In this document: positions 44,434 through 54,246 of the stretch, in pieces
Layout of the letters: every line of letters starts with the position of its first letter
Numbering within the stretch: position 1 is the first letter of the stretch
DNA from: Brevundimonas variabilis
Lineage (GTDB): Bacteria > Pseudomonadota > Alphaproteobacteria > Caulobacterales > Caulobacteraceae
DNA length: 64,000 bases
Reading direction: 5' to 3'
Assembly (NCBI RefSeq): GCF_014199945.1
Contig: NZ_JACHOR010000001.1
Location: 372,001-436,000 of the forward strand
The notes under the pieces: generated by a model
What the model was told of the DNA's origin: nothing
The model's database searches: none
What the model saw: only the letters and a program-made list of their open reading frames with translations
Translations under genes and position numbers: made by a program

Positions 44434-45678
44434 TTACCGGACCCGGCGAATCCCTAAAACGCCAGATCCCCCAATAAAGGCAAACAAGGCACCAACCAGG
44501 TAGACGGATCGGAGATCACCCTCGAAAGAAGTCAGCGCGATCAGCCCGACAAGTGGAGCCAGCATCTGTGCTGCAGTCACCGCCACGTTCAGCAGGCCTA
44601 GATCCCGGCCAGCGTTTGCAGGGTCAGGAAGGACTTCCGCGATAAGAACAGCATCCGTGATACCGTAAAGGCCGATACCCAATCCTAGAACGGCTTGAGC
44701 GATCAACGGGCCGGGCCAGGAAGGGGCCAGCCCCATCAGCAGCGCTCCCATCGCCACAAGGGTGGCTCCACCTGACACCAGCACTCGCCGACGTCCGATC
44801 CGATCGCTCACCCGCCCGCCAACCAGGCCCGCAATGACGGCCAGGACTGTGGAAATCGCCAGAAGACCTCCGAACGCAGCTTCAATCCGCACGCCGGGCA
44901 GAACCGTCTGGAAGTCGGTTTGCTTGTCCAGAAAGAAAAGAAGGTACAGCACATTGAGCGCCACGGCGGTCTGGACGAGCAGCCGCGAGGCGAATGCAAT
45001 CAGGAAGTCCCGATCTGCCAGAGCGGTCAGTGAGAGTCCGCGCTGGCGCATGGCTTGCGACATCGGCGCTGCGCGCAAGGTGGTCACGACAAACGGTATG
45101 ACCATGACCACGGTCACGACGACGACGGTCGTCAGGCGCAAGGCCTCGCCCGTAAGCCACATTCCGATCGCCAAGGCGCCGAACAGGTTGGAGATCGGAT
45201 AGGCCAGGCCGATGAAGCCAGCCACCACACCTCTCTGATGGGCTGGAACCCGCTCTGGCAGGGTCGCCGTCAAGGGATTGAGCATGAAGTTCAGGCTGAC
45301 CTGAAGCATCACGATCGCCGTGAGCAGGTCTGCCTGGGTCACGGCGGCATGAATGAACCCATAGCTGACGACCGTACCGACCAAACCTGCGACGATCCAG
45401 ACGGAGCGCCCGCCGGGCCAATGACGCGTCCGGTCACCGATCAGTCCGGCCAGAACGCTTGCGATTCCGGCGGTCAAGGCCCCCCAGAATGCCACCTCAC
45501 TAAGGATCTGCGTCCGTGCGGCTGGATCAATCGCCTCGACCTTCAGCGGCAAAATGAGGGTTAGTAGGGGAATGAAGGCGATGTAGGCCCCGACCTGAGC
45601 CGCCATATACACCGCCACGAACCCCGGCCTGACCGGCATAGACGGACCGGGGACGGACGTGGACGGCATGGGTTGCAT
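44434..45678 (-). CDS. MFS transporter of the glucan locus
   Basis: A 414-residue major facilitator protein with about twelve hydrophobic helices. ATG at 45678 or 45669 follows AAGG/GAGG; GTG at 45714 is a longer alternative. It shows GDRTRHWPGGRSVWIVAG after helix 3, a motif-A-like loop typical of GPH/SLC45-type sugar porters, and SDRIGRRRVLVSGGATLVAMGALLMGL in the second half. It lies about 100 bp downstream of the TonB receptor on the same strand, so it probably carries the sugar released by the GH enzymes across the inner membrane. Substrate inferred. Confidence 0.85.
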   Translation of the reverse strand: MQPMPSTSVPGPSMPVRPGFVAVYMAAQVGAYIAFIPLLTLILPLKVEAIDPAARTQILSEVAFWGALTAGIASVLAGLIGDRTRHWPGGRSVWIVAGLVGTVVSYGFIHAAVTQADLLTAIVMLQVSLNFMLNPLTATLPERVPAHQRGVVAGFIGLAYPISNLFGALAIGMWLTGEALRLTTVVVVTVVMVIPFVVTTLRAAPMSQAMRQRGLSLTALADRDFLIAFASRLLVQTAVALNVLYLLFFLDKQTDFQTVLPGVRIEAAFGGLLAISTVLAVIAGLVGGRVSDRIGRRRVLVSGGATLVAMGALLMGLAPSWPGPLIAQAVLGLGIGLYGITDAVLIAEVLPDPANAGRDLGLLNVAVTAAQMLAPLVGLIALTSFEGDLRSVYLVGALFAFIGGSGVLGIRRVR

Positions 45679-45782
45679 CCTCGTGACCTTGGCGGGGCCG
45701 AGACGGTTTGTCACCGCGCAAAAAGAAGCGGCGGCCTCAGATGCGAGACCGTCGCCTTAGGGCCGCTCAGGAAGTCAGCGGA

Positions 45783-48464
45783 TCAGTATTGCACGCGTAC
45801 GCGGGCTCCGAAGGTGCGCGGGCGGGTGAAGAAGCGGGTGTTGTCGAACTGAGTGATGATGATCGCAGCTTCGTGGATCTCGTCAGTCAGATTGTTGACG
45901 TAGGCCTCGAAGCGCAGGCGGCCATCACCGGGCGGGGTCCAGCCGAAGCCCGCGTCGAAGGTCCAATAACCGTCGACCTTGTCGTCCAGCCGGCGGCGGG
46001 GATTGTTGGGCTGCTGGAAGTCCTCGCCGTTGAAGATGGTCGTGAAGAAGTCCGAGCGATATCCGGCCGAAACCACATAATCGAACTGACCCATGGTCTC
46101 TGTCGGGAAGGCCTGGGTGAAGTTCAGGTTGAACTGCCATTCCGGTGTTCGCGGCAAGGTCTTGCCCTCGATCGACTGGAACACGGCTTCGGTGGGCGCT
46201 ACGTCAGCCTGGAAACGGAAGTCCTGGATCTCTTCAGCCTCTGTAACTTCAGCTTTCAGATAGAGCAGGTTGAAGTCCAGCCCGATATTCCAGGGCAGAT
46301 CGATCCCGCCTTCGAACTGCGCGCCATAGATCCGCGACGAGGCGGCGTTGTAGGAATAGGACACCACCAGAGCCAGGGACGAATTCTCCGGGATCGGCAC
46401 CGTCTGCGGTCCGCCCAGGAAATCCACGATCTGGGCCACCGACAGCAGCGACGTCAGGACCTGGTCCTCATAGTCGTTGTAGAACAGCGAGCCGTTCAGC
46501 CGCGCCTTCAGGTCGCCGATGTAAAACTCGTTTTTGGACCCCACCTCGTAAAGGGTGACTTTTTCAGGCCCATAGGTCGGGGCCAGACCGGCATTGCCGA
46601 TGTTGTCGTTGAAGCCGCCAGACTTGTTGCCTGTCGAAATCAGGCCGTAGAGCAGGTTGTCGGGTGTAACGTCGAACTCGGCGCGTAGACGCCAGTCAAC
46701 GAAATCGATCTTGCTCTCACCGACCTGCTGGAAGATCTGGCCTGCGAACGGCACGGCGAAGCTGACGTTGCCGTCGCTCGGGCATACGAAGAAGTCGCCG
46801 GTCACCGTATCCAGACACGGCGGACGGTTGGGTGCCCCACCAGGAACCGGGCCGTTCCTGAAGATGTCGTCGACGTTGTCACGTGCCCCGAAACGGCTGA
46901 CCCCGTTGAAGTAGAAGTTCAGAACTTCCTGGTCGGTGATCGTGCCGTTACGGTCCGCATCAGGATTGAAAATCGTCCGGTTCCGCCCTGCGAACTCGAA
47001 GCCTTCGGTGCCAACGCGGACGCCGCCGCAGCACGAGAAGTCCTGGCCGCCAATGGCAAAACCGTAGCGGGCCGCCACGCCTCGGCGGCTCTTTTCATCC
47101 TCCGTGTAACGCAGGCCGCCCGTGATCCGGAACCGGTCGCTGACATCGAAGGTGGTGTCGGCAAAGAAGGCATAGGACGAGGTGTCGACGTCCGGCATGT
47201 TGAACTCGACACCCTGGAAGAACAGGCCGCGGTCACCGGTCGAGCCCAGGAATGAGTACTGATCTTCCTCGAAATAGAAGGCCCCGACGCTCCAGATCCA
47301 GGGGCCTTCATTGTCATAGAAGCGCAGTTCGTGGGTCTTGGACTGGCTGTCGGTGATCGACTGGAACTGCGAGAAATTGTCCAGCGTCTCGCCGATCCCG
47401 CCCGGCCCTGTCAGATTCTCCAGCACCCCCGGATAGAAGGGCGAGAGCGGGGTGACGGCCTTGTAGTCATAGACCAGGTCGCGATAGCTGGCCGTATATT
47501 CGATATCGAACAGGTCACCGTCATAGTTGATGTTGGCGCGAGCACCCCAGTGACGGGTGTTCAGTTCCGGCGTCTTGGCGCGTGCGATAACGCGACGCGG
47601 ATCCTCGATCTCGTCGGGGTCGATGCCTTCGCCCAGCGGGTTGGCATAGTTGGTGCCCGTGTAGCCGGTGCCGGTCTCGCGGATGTAGTCAGCGCCCAAC
47701 AAAATCGACAGACGCGAGGTCGGCTCCCACAGGAACTGGATACGGCCCGCGTCGTTATTCTCCGCCTCGGCTGTGCCGACACCCGCCGGTCCGACGTCCT
47801 CGTAGTAGCTGTCGTGCTCCAGGTGATAGCCGGCGATCCGGACTGCCGCCTTGTCGCCGACAGGAATGTTCAACATCCCCTGGAATACGCGCTGCTGATA
47901 GTTGCCCAGTTCGAACTCGGCACTGGAATCCCAGATATTCAGACCCGGCTTCCAGGTCACGATATTGACCGTTCCTGCGGTAGCGTTCCGGCCGCGCAGA
48001 GTGCCCTGAGGTCCAATGTTCACCTCGACACGCTGGATGTCGAAAAAGGCCGAACCAATGCCCGCCGGACGCGGGAGGTAGACTCCGTCGTAGTGGGTCG
48101 CTGCAGCTGGATCACCGAGTTCGGTGTTGTTCGACGATCCGACGCCGCGGATATAGATTTCGATATTGCCGCCGTTGTTGGCCACCGACAGGCCGGGCAC
48201 TCGGCCCTCCAGATCGCTGATGTCCTGGACACCCACGGCTTTCAGATCCTCGCCGGTCAGGGCGACGGCGGTACCCGCATAGCTTTGCAGACTTTGCTCG
48301 CGCCGCTCCACGGTGACGACGATCTCGCCGAGATCGGCAGCCCCCGCCTCTTCGTCCTGTTGGGATGCCGGCGTGGGGGCATCCGCGACCTGGGCCATGG
48401 CAAGACTGGGGACCAACATGGCCAGCGTCGCGCCGCAAAGCAGTGCCGTCTTCCGATTACGCAT
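45783..48464 (-). CDS. TonB-dependent receptor of the glucan locus
   Basis: An 893-residue outer-membrane transporter. Signal peptide about residues 1-25 (ends SLAMAQ). The TonB-box-like GEIVVTVERREQSLQ near 48 leads into the plug (AVGVQDISDLEGRVPGLSV, IRGVGSSNNTELGDPAAATHYDGVYLPRP, FFDIQRVEVNIGPQGTLRGRNATAGTVNIVTWKP). The barrel follows and the chain ends VRVQY with terminal Tyr. ATG at 48464 is chosen over 48473 because GGGAGG lies 9 bases upstream. The promoter holds the LacI palindrome, so glucan oligosaccharide uptake is the likely role. Confidence 0.94.
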   Translation of the reverse strand: MRNRKTALLCGATLAMLVPSLAMAQVADAPTPASQQDEEAGAADLGEIVVTVERREQSLQSYAGTAVALTGEDLKAVGVQDISDLEGRVPGLSVANNGGNIEIYIRGVGSSNNTELGDPAAATHYDGVYLPRPAGIGSAFFDIQRVEVNIGPQGTLRGRNATAGTVNIVTWKPGLNIWDSSAEFELGNYQQRVFQGMLNIPVGDKAAVRIAGYHLEHDSYYEDVGPAGVGTAEAENNDAGRIQFLWEPTSRLSILLGADYIRETGTGYTGTNYANPLGEGIDPDEIEDPRRVIARAKTPELNTRHWGARANINYDGDLFDIEYTASYRDLVYDYKAVTPLSPFYPGVLENLTGPGGIGETLDNFSQFQSITDSQSKTHELRFYDNEGPWIWSVGAFYFEEDQYSFLGSTGDRGLFFQGVEFNMPDVDTSSYAFFADTTFDVSDRFRITGGLRYTEDEKSRRGVAARYGFAIGGQDFSCCGGVRVGTEGFEFAGRNRTIFNPDADRNGTITDQEVLNFYFNGVSRFGARDNVDDIFRNGPVPGGAPNRPPCLDTVTGDFFVCPSDGNVSFAVPFAGQIFQQVGESKIDFVDWRLRAEFDVTPDNLLYGLISTGNKSGGFNDNIGNAGLAPTYGPEKVTLYEVGSKNEFYIGDLKARLNGSLFYNDYEDQVLTSLLSVAQIVDFLGGPQTVPIPENSSLALVVSYSYNAASSRIYGAQFEGGIDLPWNIGLDFNLLYLKAEVTEAEEIQDFRFQADVAPTEAVFQSIEGKTLPRTPEWQFNLNFTQAFPTETMGQFDYVVSAGYRSDFFTTIFNGEDFQQPNNPRRRLDDKVDGYWTFDAGFGWTPPGDGRLRFEAYVNNLTDEIHEAAIIITQFDNTRFFTRPRTFGARVRVQY

Positions 48465-48524
48465 TTGGATCATCCTCCCGATGCGGATCTTTGGTCATTC
48501 CGCTTGCCTTCAATGCGCCATTGT

Positions 48525-48540
48525 TTGACAACGTTGTCAA
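48525..48540. promoter_or_regulatory. LacI-family operator, copy 1
   Basis: TTGACAACGTTGTCAA is a perfect 16-bp palindrome with a central CG, the form bound by LacI-family regulators. It lies between the divergent TonB receptor and LacI genes and contains a TTGACA hexamer on each strand. The identical sequence recurs at 52198-52213. Confidence 0.85.
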
Positions 48541-48639
48541 CGGTCGTTTTTCGACTGGCGTCTCGGGGTGGGATTGGTGCAACACAGGAGAAGCGGTCCC
48601 GTCGACAAGACGCGCCAAGGCCAGCCTGCTGGAGACCCG

Positions 48640-49677
48640 ATGACCAAGGTCACCATCCGTCACGTCGCCGAAGCCGCAGGGGTTGCGGTCAAGACCGTGT
48701 CGCGCGTGATGAACGGCGAGCCCAACGTGACCCGCGATCTTCAGGATCGGGTCATGAAGGCCGTGGACCAACTGGGCTATGTCCCCAGCATGGCAGCGCG
48801 ACGGATGGGAGGCCGTCGCTCCTATCTCCTGGTGGCGTTGAATGACCGCCAGAACACGATCAACAACTGGCGCAGTGGTCGCGGCAACGACTGGATCGAC
48901 CAGATGCTTCACGGGGCCATGCTGACATGCGAAGCGCATGGCTACCGAATGCTGTTCGAACTGGTCCAGGCCGGTTCGGAAGATCTGGATCGAAAGGTCG
49001 TCGCCATTCTTTCGGCGCTGCAGCCGGACGGTATCATTCTGACCCCGCCCCATTCCCAGAACCTGGCCTTGGTCGAGATGCTGACCCGCCGCAACGTCCC
49101 TGTCGTGCGGATGGGGGTGCCGGGAAAAGGTGTTGGATTTGGCGTCTTCATGGATGACCGGGCAGCCGCAGCAGAGGCCACGCGGCATCTGATCGATCTG
49201 GGCCATCAACGCATCGGCTTCATTGCGGGCAGCCCGCGTTTCGAGGCCAGTCGCCAGCGTCTGGACGGTTATGCCGACGCCCTCCATCAGGCCGACATCG
49301 GGATGGACGAAGCCCTGATCGCGCCCGGAGACTTCACCTTCGAGAGCGGCGTCACCGCCGCCGAGGCCCTGTTGTCACGGTCCGACCGGCCAACGGCCAT
49401 CCTTGCCAGCAATGACGAGATGGCCTTGGCCACGCTCCACGTGGCCTCCCGCCTGGGGATCCGGGTCCCCGATCTATCCGTCATCAGTTTCGACGACACG
49501 CCAGGGGTCCGGCTCAGCGTGCCCGGCCTGACCAGCGTGCGTCAGCCCATCTCCGAAATGGCGGCAAAGGCCGCTGAACTGCTGATCGGTGTTAGCCGCA
49601 CCGGCGAGACCGCACCGTCAGACCACCTGCTCCCTTTCGGGCTGGAAGTCCGCGGATCGACGACACGCGTCACCTGA
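48640..49677 (+). CDS. LacI family transcriptional regulator of the glucan locus
   Basis: A 345-residue regulator. The N-terminal HTH (TIRHVAEAAGVAVKTVSRVMNGEPNVT) and hinge helix (YVPSMAARRMGG) are followed by a periplasmic-binding-protein-like sugar domain with GHQRIGFIAGSP, PTAILASNDEMALATLHVA and SVISFDDTP. ATG at 48640 follows GGAG. It lies between the TonB receptor and GH3 genes; two copies of a LacI-type palindrome at their promoters are its probable targets. The effector is probably a beta-glucan breakdown sugar. Confidence 0.94.
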   Translation: MTKVTIRHVAEAAGVAVKTVSRVMNGEPNVTRDLQDRVMKAVDQLGYVPSMAARRMGGRRSYLLVALNDRQNTINNWRSGRGNDWIDQMLHGAMLTCEAHGYRMLFELVQAGSEDLDRKVVAILSALQPDGIILTPPHSQNLALVEMLTRRNVPVVRMGVPGKGVGFGVFMDDRAAAAEATRHLIDLGHQRIGFIAGSPRFEASRQRLDGYADALHQADIGMDEALIAPGDFTFESGVTAAEALLSRSDRPTAILASNDEMALATLHVASRLGIRVPDLSVISFDDTPGVRLSVPGLTSVRQPISEMAAKAAELLIGVSRTGETAPSDHLLPFGLEVRGSTTRVT

Positions 49678-49679
49678 GA

Positions 49680-52154
49680 TCAATCCGCCGCCGCGGGACA
49701 GGTTGTCGCCGTCGCAGCGTCCAGTCTTATGTCTTCCACCGCAACCGTCGCAGGCGCGGCCGCGCTCAGGATCCACGCCCGATCCACACCGGAGAGGCCC
49801 CTTTCGCCTGACCGGAAGCAGCTCAACGGGATCGACACCTCCTGCCATCCCGCTCCGCCGACCAGCGGCACGATACCATTGCCCAGGCCGATGCTGAGCG
49901 ACGAAGCCAGACCTACGTCAAGCCGGTACCGGAAGGTCAGCGCCACCTCGGCATAGTCCGCTCCCGACAGATCGATTGCCGGCCCCGTCACGATCGCCTG
50001 ACCTGGCCCGGTGAAGGTGATCAGCCGCGCCGATTCCTGACCCTGACCATCGACAGGGGTAACGGTCACGGCCCCGCGCGGGCTGACGCCCCGCGCGCCG
50101 TCCGCGATCCGCGCCTCGCCTCCGCTATCGCGCACCACCAGCGACCAGGGCGTGACGAACCGCCCGTCGGCCAGGAACCGCATCGACGACGCATCGGACC
50201 CCTCTTCAGCCTCGACGAGTGTCGGGGTCTCCACAGCCGCGGCATAAGTCAGGCCGAAATCATAGCTGAACTGAGGATCGTAATCGGGTGCGCCACGGTT
50301 CTGCGGTGCCTGGTCAGGGCTGCGTGGCCAGCTGAACGATAGCCGACCCCGGAAATCATGACGCGGTGCACCGTCGGTTGCCGCGACCAGCACATCGGCG
50401 ATCCCGCCGCCCTCCGAGCCCGGCAGCCAGGCAGCGACGAACGCATCCGATGCATTGATCTCGGGGTTCACATACAGGGGGCGCCCCGACAGGAAGACAG
50501 CGACGGTCGGTATGCCTTCGGCCTTCAGGCGTCGCAACAGGGCCAGGGGCTCGCGTGGGCGGAAGTCCAGATCGGCCAGGTCCCCCTGAAACTCGGCATA
50601 GGGTTCCTCGCCAAATACGATGATGGCCACGTCGGGCCGGGCCTCGAAGGTACCCGCCGTGTTCAGCTCGGCGGTGCCGCCCGATGCCTCGACCGCCGCC
50701 TTCAGGCCTTCCCAGATCGATTCGCCGTTCGGGAAATCGGCGCGGGTGTTGCCCGTCCCCTGCCAGTTTATAGTCCAGCCGCCCGCCGCTTGCCCGATGT
50801 CGTCGGCGCTGCCTGCGACCAGCACTCTCGCACCGGGCCTGATCGGCAAAACAGATCCGTTGTTTTTGAGCAGCACCAGCGATTGACGGACGGCTTCTCG
50901 GGCCAGCGCCCGATGCTCTGTCGAACCGAGCATCTCGGTCCGGCCCTCGGCAGGACGGTCAGCCTCGAATACGCCGGTCTTGACCTTGACGATCAGGATG
51001 CGCCGCACCGCCTCGTTCAGCCGGGTCATGGAGATGTCGCCTGACTTTACCTGGGCCAGGGTGTTGTCGAACAACGGCCTCCAGCTATCCGGCGCCATGA
51101 ACATGTCGATCCCGGCGTTGAACGCAGCAGCGCAGCTTTCGTTGGTGCAGCCTTCAATCTGACCGTGGGCATTCCAGTCGCCGACCACAAACCCGTCGAA
51201 GCCCAACGGCCCGCGCAGCACATCGGTCAGAAGATCACGATTGGCCGTATGCTTGGCTCCGTTCCAGCTGGAGAAGCTGGCCATGATTGTCAGGACGCCA
51301 GCATCGATCGCAGGTGGATATCCCGCCGCATGGATATCGATCAGCTCGCGCTCGGTGATGATCGCATCGCCCTGATCCTTGCCGTTCCGTGTGCCTCCGT
51401 CGGCCAGATAGTGTTTTGCCGAACCCGCGATCCGCCCCGGCTCGAGATGGCCCTGACCCAGCCTCCCCTGAAGCCCAAGGGTCATCCGTCCGGCATAGGC
51501 TGTGACGATTTCGGGATCTTCGGCATAGCCCTCATAGGTCCTGCCCCAGCGGTCGTCGCGCGGCACGGCCACGGTCGGCCCGAAGGTCCAGTCGGCCCCG
51601 GTCGCCGCCACCTCCAGCGCTGTCGCCACCCCGATCCGTTCGATCAGGTCGGGATTGCGCGCAGCGCCTAGGCCAATGTTGTGCGGAAACAGGGTCGCTC
51701 CGACGACATTGTTGTGCCCGTGCACGGCATCGATGCCGAACATCAGCGGCACCCGCGCGCCGGGCCGCTCTGCCGCCGCCGCGCGAAAGGCCCTGGCCAG
51801 TTCAACCCAGGCCTCGGCCGGGGCGCGCTCATCTGCGCCGGGCGCGGAGTTGCCACCCGCCAGGATCGACCCGAGGGGATAGGCCGCCAGATCTGCGGGG
51901 GTGATGGAGCCAATGTCGGCCTGGATGACCTGGCCGACCTTCTCCTCCAACGTCATCCGGTTCAGCAGATCCTCGACGAAGGCCAAAGTGGCGGCATCTG
52001 TCATTGCGTCCGGGCTGCTGGCGGTCGGCCAGGCCGACATATCCACAACCGATGACGGCCGGGTCTGCGTCAGCCCTGGTCCGGCTGCCATCAGCAGGGC
52101 CGTCAGCGATACGGCGACAGTCGCCAAGCCACGTGGACGGGCGGAAATTGGCAT
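49680..52154 (-). CDS. Glycoside hydrolase family 3 exo-beta-glucosidase (ExoP-like)
   Basis: An 824-residue secreted enzyme. Signal peptide about 1-30 (ends GLTQ). The GH3 N-terminal barrel has NRMTLEEKVGQ, PLMFGIDAVHGHNNV, GSAKHYLADGGTRNGKDQGD and the nucleophile D326 in GFVVGDWNAHG; the C-terminal GH3 domain has LLKNNGSVLPI and LPGSEGGGIADVL. A final beta domain (about 660-824, ending CPAAAD) resembles the ExoP galactose-binding-like module. It converges on lacI, 2 bp apart, and starts opposite the GH16 gene with the shared operator between. Confidence 0.94.
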   Translation of the reverse strand: MPISARPRGLATVAVSLTALLMAAGPGLTQTRPSSVVDMSAWPTASSPDAMTDAATLAFVEDLLNRMTLEEKVGQVIQADIGSITPADLAAYPLGSILAGGNSAPGADERAPAEAWVELARAFRAAAAERPGARVPLMFGIDAVHGHNNVVGATLFPHNIGLGAARNPDLIERIGVATALEVAATGADWTFGPTVAVPRDDRWGRTYEGYAEDPEIVTAYAGRMTLGLQGRLGQGHLEPGRIAGSAKHYLADGGTRNGKDQGDAIITERELIDIHAAGYPPAIDAGVLTIMASFSSWNGAKHTANRDLLTDVLRGPLGFDGFVVGDWNAHGQIEGCTNESCAAAFNAGIDMFMAPDSWRPLFDNTLAQVKSGDISMTRLNEAVRRILIVKVKTGVFEADRPAEGRTEMLGSTEHRALAREAVRQSLVLLKNNGSVLPIRPGARVLVAGSADDIGQAAGGWTINWQGTGNTRADFPNGESIWEGLKAAVEASGGTAELNTAGTFEARPDVAIIVFGEEPYAEFQGDLADLDFRPREPLALLRRLKAEGIPTVAVFLSGRPLYVNPEINASDAFVAAWLPGSEGGGIADVLVAATDGAPRHDFRGRLSFSWPRSPDQAPQNRGAPDYDPQFSYDFGLTYAAAVETPTLVEAEEGSDASSMRFLADGRFVTPWSLVVRDSGGEARIADGARGVSPRGAVTVTPVDGQGQESARLITFTGPGQAIVTGPAIDLSGADYAEVALTFRYRLDVGLASSLSIGLGNGIVPLVGGAGWQEVSIPLSCFRSGERGLSGVDRAWILSAAAPATVAVEDIRLDAATATTCPAAAD

Positions 52155-52197
52155 GTGTCGCTTCCCTATGATCTTGTTTCCAGCAAGGTGTCGGCTG

Positions 52198-52213
52198 TTG
52201 ACAACGTTGTCAA
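52198..52213. promoter_or_regulatory. LacI-family operator, copy 2
   Basis: TTGACAACGTTGTCAA, identical to the site at 48525-48540, lies midway between the divergent GH3 and GH16 genes, 44 bp from the GH3 start and 52 bp from the GH16 start. It links both enzymes to the LacI regulon. Confidence 0.85.
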
Positions 52214-52264
52214 ACCGAGATTGCCTTGGTGCAGGTCGTCGCAGAACGATTACGGGAGAACACA

Positions 52265-53104
52265 ATGCGGTTTGTCACCAAGACGATCGTCGGCCTGGCG
52301 GGACTGGCCTGTATCGGCATCGCTCCCGCGCCCCAGGACGACAGCCTCGATGGCTACCGCCTGATATGGAACGACGAGTTCAATACAGACGGCCCACCCG
52401 ACCCTACCCGCTGGACCTACGATACCCACCGCAACCGGGACGGCTGGTACAACAACGAGCTCCAGTATTACGCCAGGGATCGGCCCGAAAACGCGCGGGT
52501 CGAGAATGGGCATCTGATCATTCAGGCGCGGCGCGAAACATTGACGTCGGCACAGGTGTCTGACGCCGGGGGTCAAACTTATACTTCGGCGCGGCTGATC
52601 ACGCGCGGCAAGGCCGAATGGACCTATGGCTTCTATGAGGTGAAGGCGAAAATCCCCTGCGGTCGCGGTAGCTGGCCCGCCATCTGGATGCTGCCGGTCG
52701 CCGATGCCGAATGGCCGGCAGGCGGCGAGATCGACATCATGGAACACGTCGGGCATGCGCGGGGCGAGGTCCACGGCACCGTCCACACCACCCGCTACAA
52801 CCACACACAGGGGACCGAGCGGGGCGGCAAGAAACGGGTCCGCGACGCCTGTGACGCCTTTCATCGCTATCAGGTGCTCTGGACTCCGGAAGGCATCAAT
52901 TTCGGCATCGACGATGTCGGCTACTATCGCTTCCGCAACGACGGTCGCGGTGATCCCGCCACCTGGCCGTTCGACGCCCCCTTCTACATGATCCTAAATA
53001 TCGCCGTCGGCGGCGATTGGGGCGGGGCCGAAGGTGTCGACGACCGGGCGTTCCCCCAGACTATGGAGGTCGATTATGTCCGGGTGTTCAGCCGCGCCGA
53101 ATGA
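52265..53104 (+). CDS. Glycoside hydrolase family 16 beta-glucanase (laminarinase-like)
   Basis: A 279-residue enzyme with a short signal peptide. The GH16 jelly roll shows LIWNDEFNTDGPPDPTRWTY, the tract WYNNELQYY, FYEVKAKIPCGRGSWPAIWMLP and the catalytic motif GEIDIMEHVGH with nucleophile E155, assisting D157 and acid/base E160. The one-residue bulge EIDIME marks the laminarinase group rather than lichenases. ATG at 52265 follows GGGAGAA. It would cut beta-1,3-glucan into pieces for the TonB receptor and GH3 enzyme. Confidence 0.94.
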   Translation: MRFVTKTIVGLAGLACIGIAPAPQDDSLDGYRLIWNDEFNTDGPPDPTRWTYDTHRNRDGWYNNELQYYARDRPENARVENGHLIIQARRETLTSAQVSDAGGQTYTSARLITRGKAEWTYGFYEVKAKIPCGRGSWPAIWMLPVADAEWPAGGEIDIMEHVGHARGEVHGTVHTTRYNHTQGTERGGKKRVRDACDAFHRYQVLWTPEGINFGIDDVGYYRFRNDGRGDPATWPFDAPFYMILNIAVGGDWGGAEGVDDRAFPQTMEVDYVRVFSRAE

Positions 53105-53333
53105 AGGTTCGTACGCGCCGTCATGTCATTGAAATCGACGGACAACGGAGTTGGACGCCACGGAATTTTCCGGTCCGCTCGCTGGATGACAATTGGCCAC
53201 CCCAAGATACCGCTGTGACGAAGGTCCGATTTTCGGTTCGACGTCTTTGGCCGATCTCGAGCCAAAGGCTATCCCAGTGACGTTGCACGAGGCCGATCTC
53301 ATTTCACTGCGGCATGGGATCATCGGACATTCA

Positions 53334-54197
53334 TCAGTTCAATCGCCATTCGCTGAGCGGGTTGCCAGTCGTGCCGCCCTCAAATGCCACTCGGTCGAGT
53401 CGAACCGCCACAACACACGTCGGCCGTTGGTCCGGGCTAAAGGCGACGCAGCGACTGGCGCGACCGTTGGGGAAGCTTACCACTCGCCCTTCCAGCCTCA
53501 GAGCGAAACCGCCAGCAGGTGGGACAGGAGGCACGTCACCTTTGCCACGGATCGTGTACTGATAGGCTCGGCCGTCGCGGCGGCTCAAACGTGAGCTGTC
53601 TTCCGGAAAGATCGCAACCAAGCCCACCGTTTGCGGCGACGGTGGCGCGCTGATCGACGACGACAATCCAGCGACGGGACAGGCGTCAGTGGCCATCCAA
53701 GGTCGAGCGATCCAGAAGCCCTCGACGGCCTCCCAGGTTGGGGTCGGGGCTTCGCGGTTGCCGTCGGACGTGGAGCCTGCCACGAACGGCGACGCGAGCC
53801 AGTCGCCGGGAGTCAACGATAGTCTCAGGCTTGCCTGGCCCTCGCCCCATTGCCAGTGCGCAAGCCCCTCGTTGGCCTCACCCGCAATTGTCGGACCATT
53901 ACATCCGAACGGCAGTCTCAAGGAGAAGGACCGGCCGACCAATGGATCAGACCCGGCGACCGTCGCGCCGGCGGCAAAGACCGAGGCCGCCTGAGCCAAC
54001 GCGGCGATCAGTTCTGCCCGGCCGAGCAGCGGAGGCGGGGTCAGGGTACCGGTGTCGACCTCGATGGGAGGAACGACCTCGGGGGCCGGGGATTTGATGA
54101 CGGCGGATCGGTCCTGGTCGCACTGCGCCAGCAAAACGGCCACGGCACCCATAGCAGCGGAACGACAGACGCGAACAGAACGACCTAGGCGTGACAT
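53334..54197 (-). CDS. Hypothetical lipoprotein
   Basis: A protein of 287 residues when started at ATG 54197 (294 from 54218). The N-terminus ends AVLLAQC, a probable though imperfect lipobox (Gln before Cys). The mature part has a Pro/Thr-rich linker and a domain with SFSLRLPFGCNGPT, WEAVEGFWIARPWM and the Cys pair in ASRCVAFSPDQRPTCVVAVRLDRVAFEG. No family recognised. It is divergent from the SLC13 gene, 49 bp away. Confidence 0.7.
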   Translation of the reverse strand: MSRLGRSVRVCRSAAMGAVAVLLAQCDQDRSAVIKSPAPEVVPPIEVDTGTLTPPPLLGRAELIAALAQAASVFAAGATVAGSDPLVGRSFSLRLPFGCNGPTIAGEANEGLAHWQWGEGQASLRLSLTPGDWLASPFVAGSTSDGNREAPTPTWEAVEGFWIARPWMATDACPVAGLSSSISAPPSPQTVGLVAIFPEDSSRLSRRDGRAYQYTIRGKGDVPPVPPAGGFALRLEGRVVSFPNGRASRCVAFSPDQRPTCVVAVRLDRVAFEGGTTGNPLSEWRLN

Positions 54198-54246
54198 GGG
54201 AACCAGCCTAGCACACACACGCTGTGGATTTGGAGGCAGGGCAGGG

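Noticed and set aside
53105..53333. Gap after the GH16 gene examined for a small gene, repeat or terminator
   Set aside because: Open frames of 60 to 130 codons have no RBS or domain and no strong hairpin was seen.
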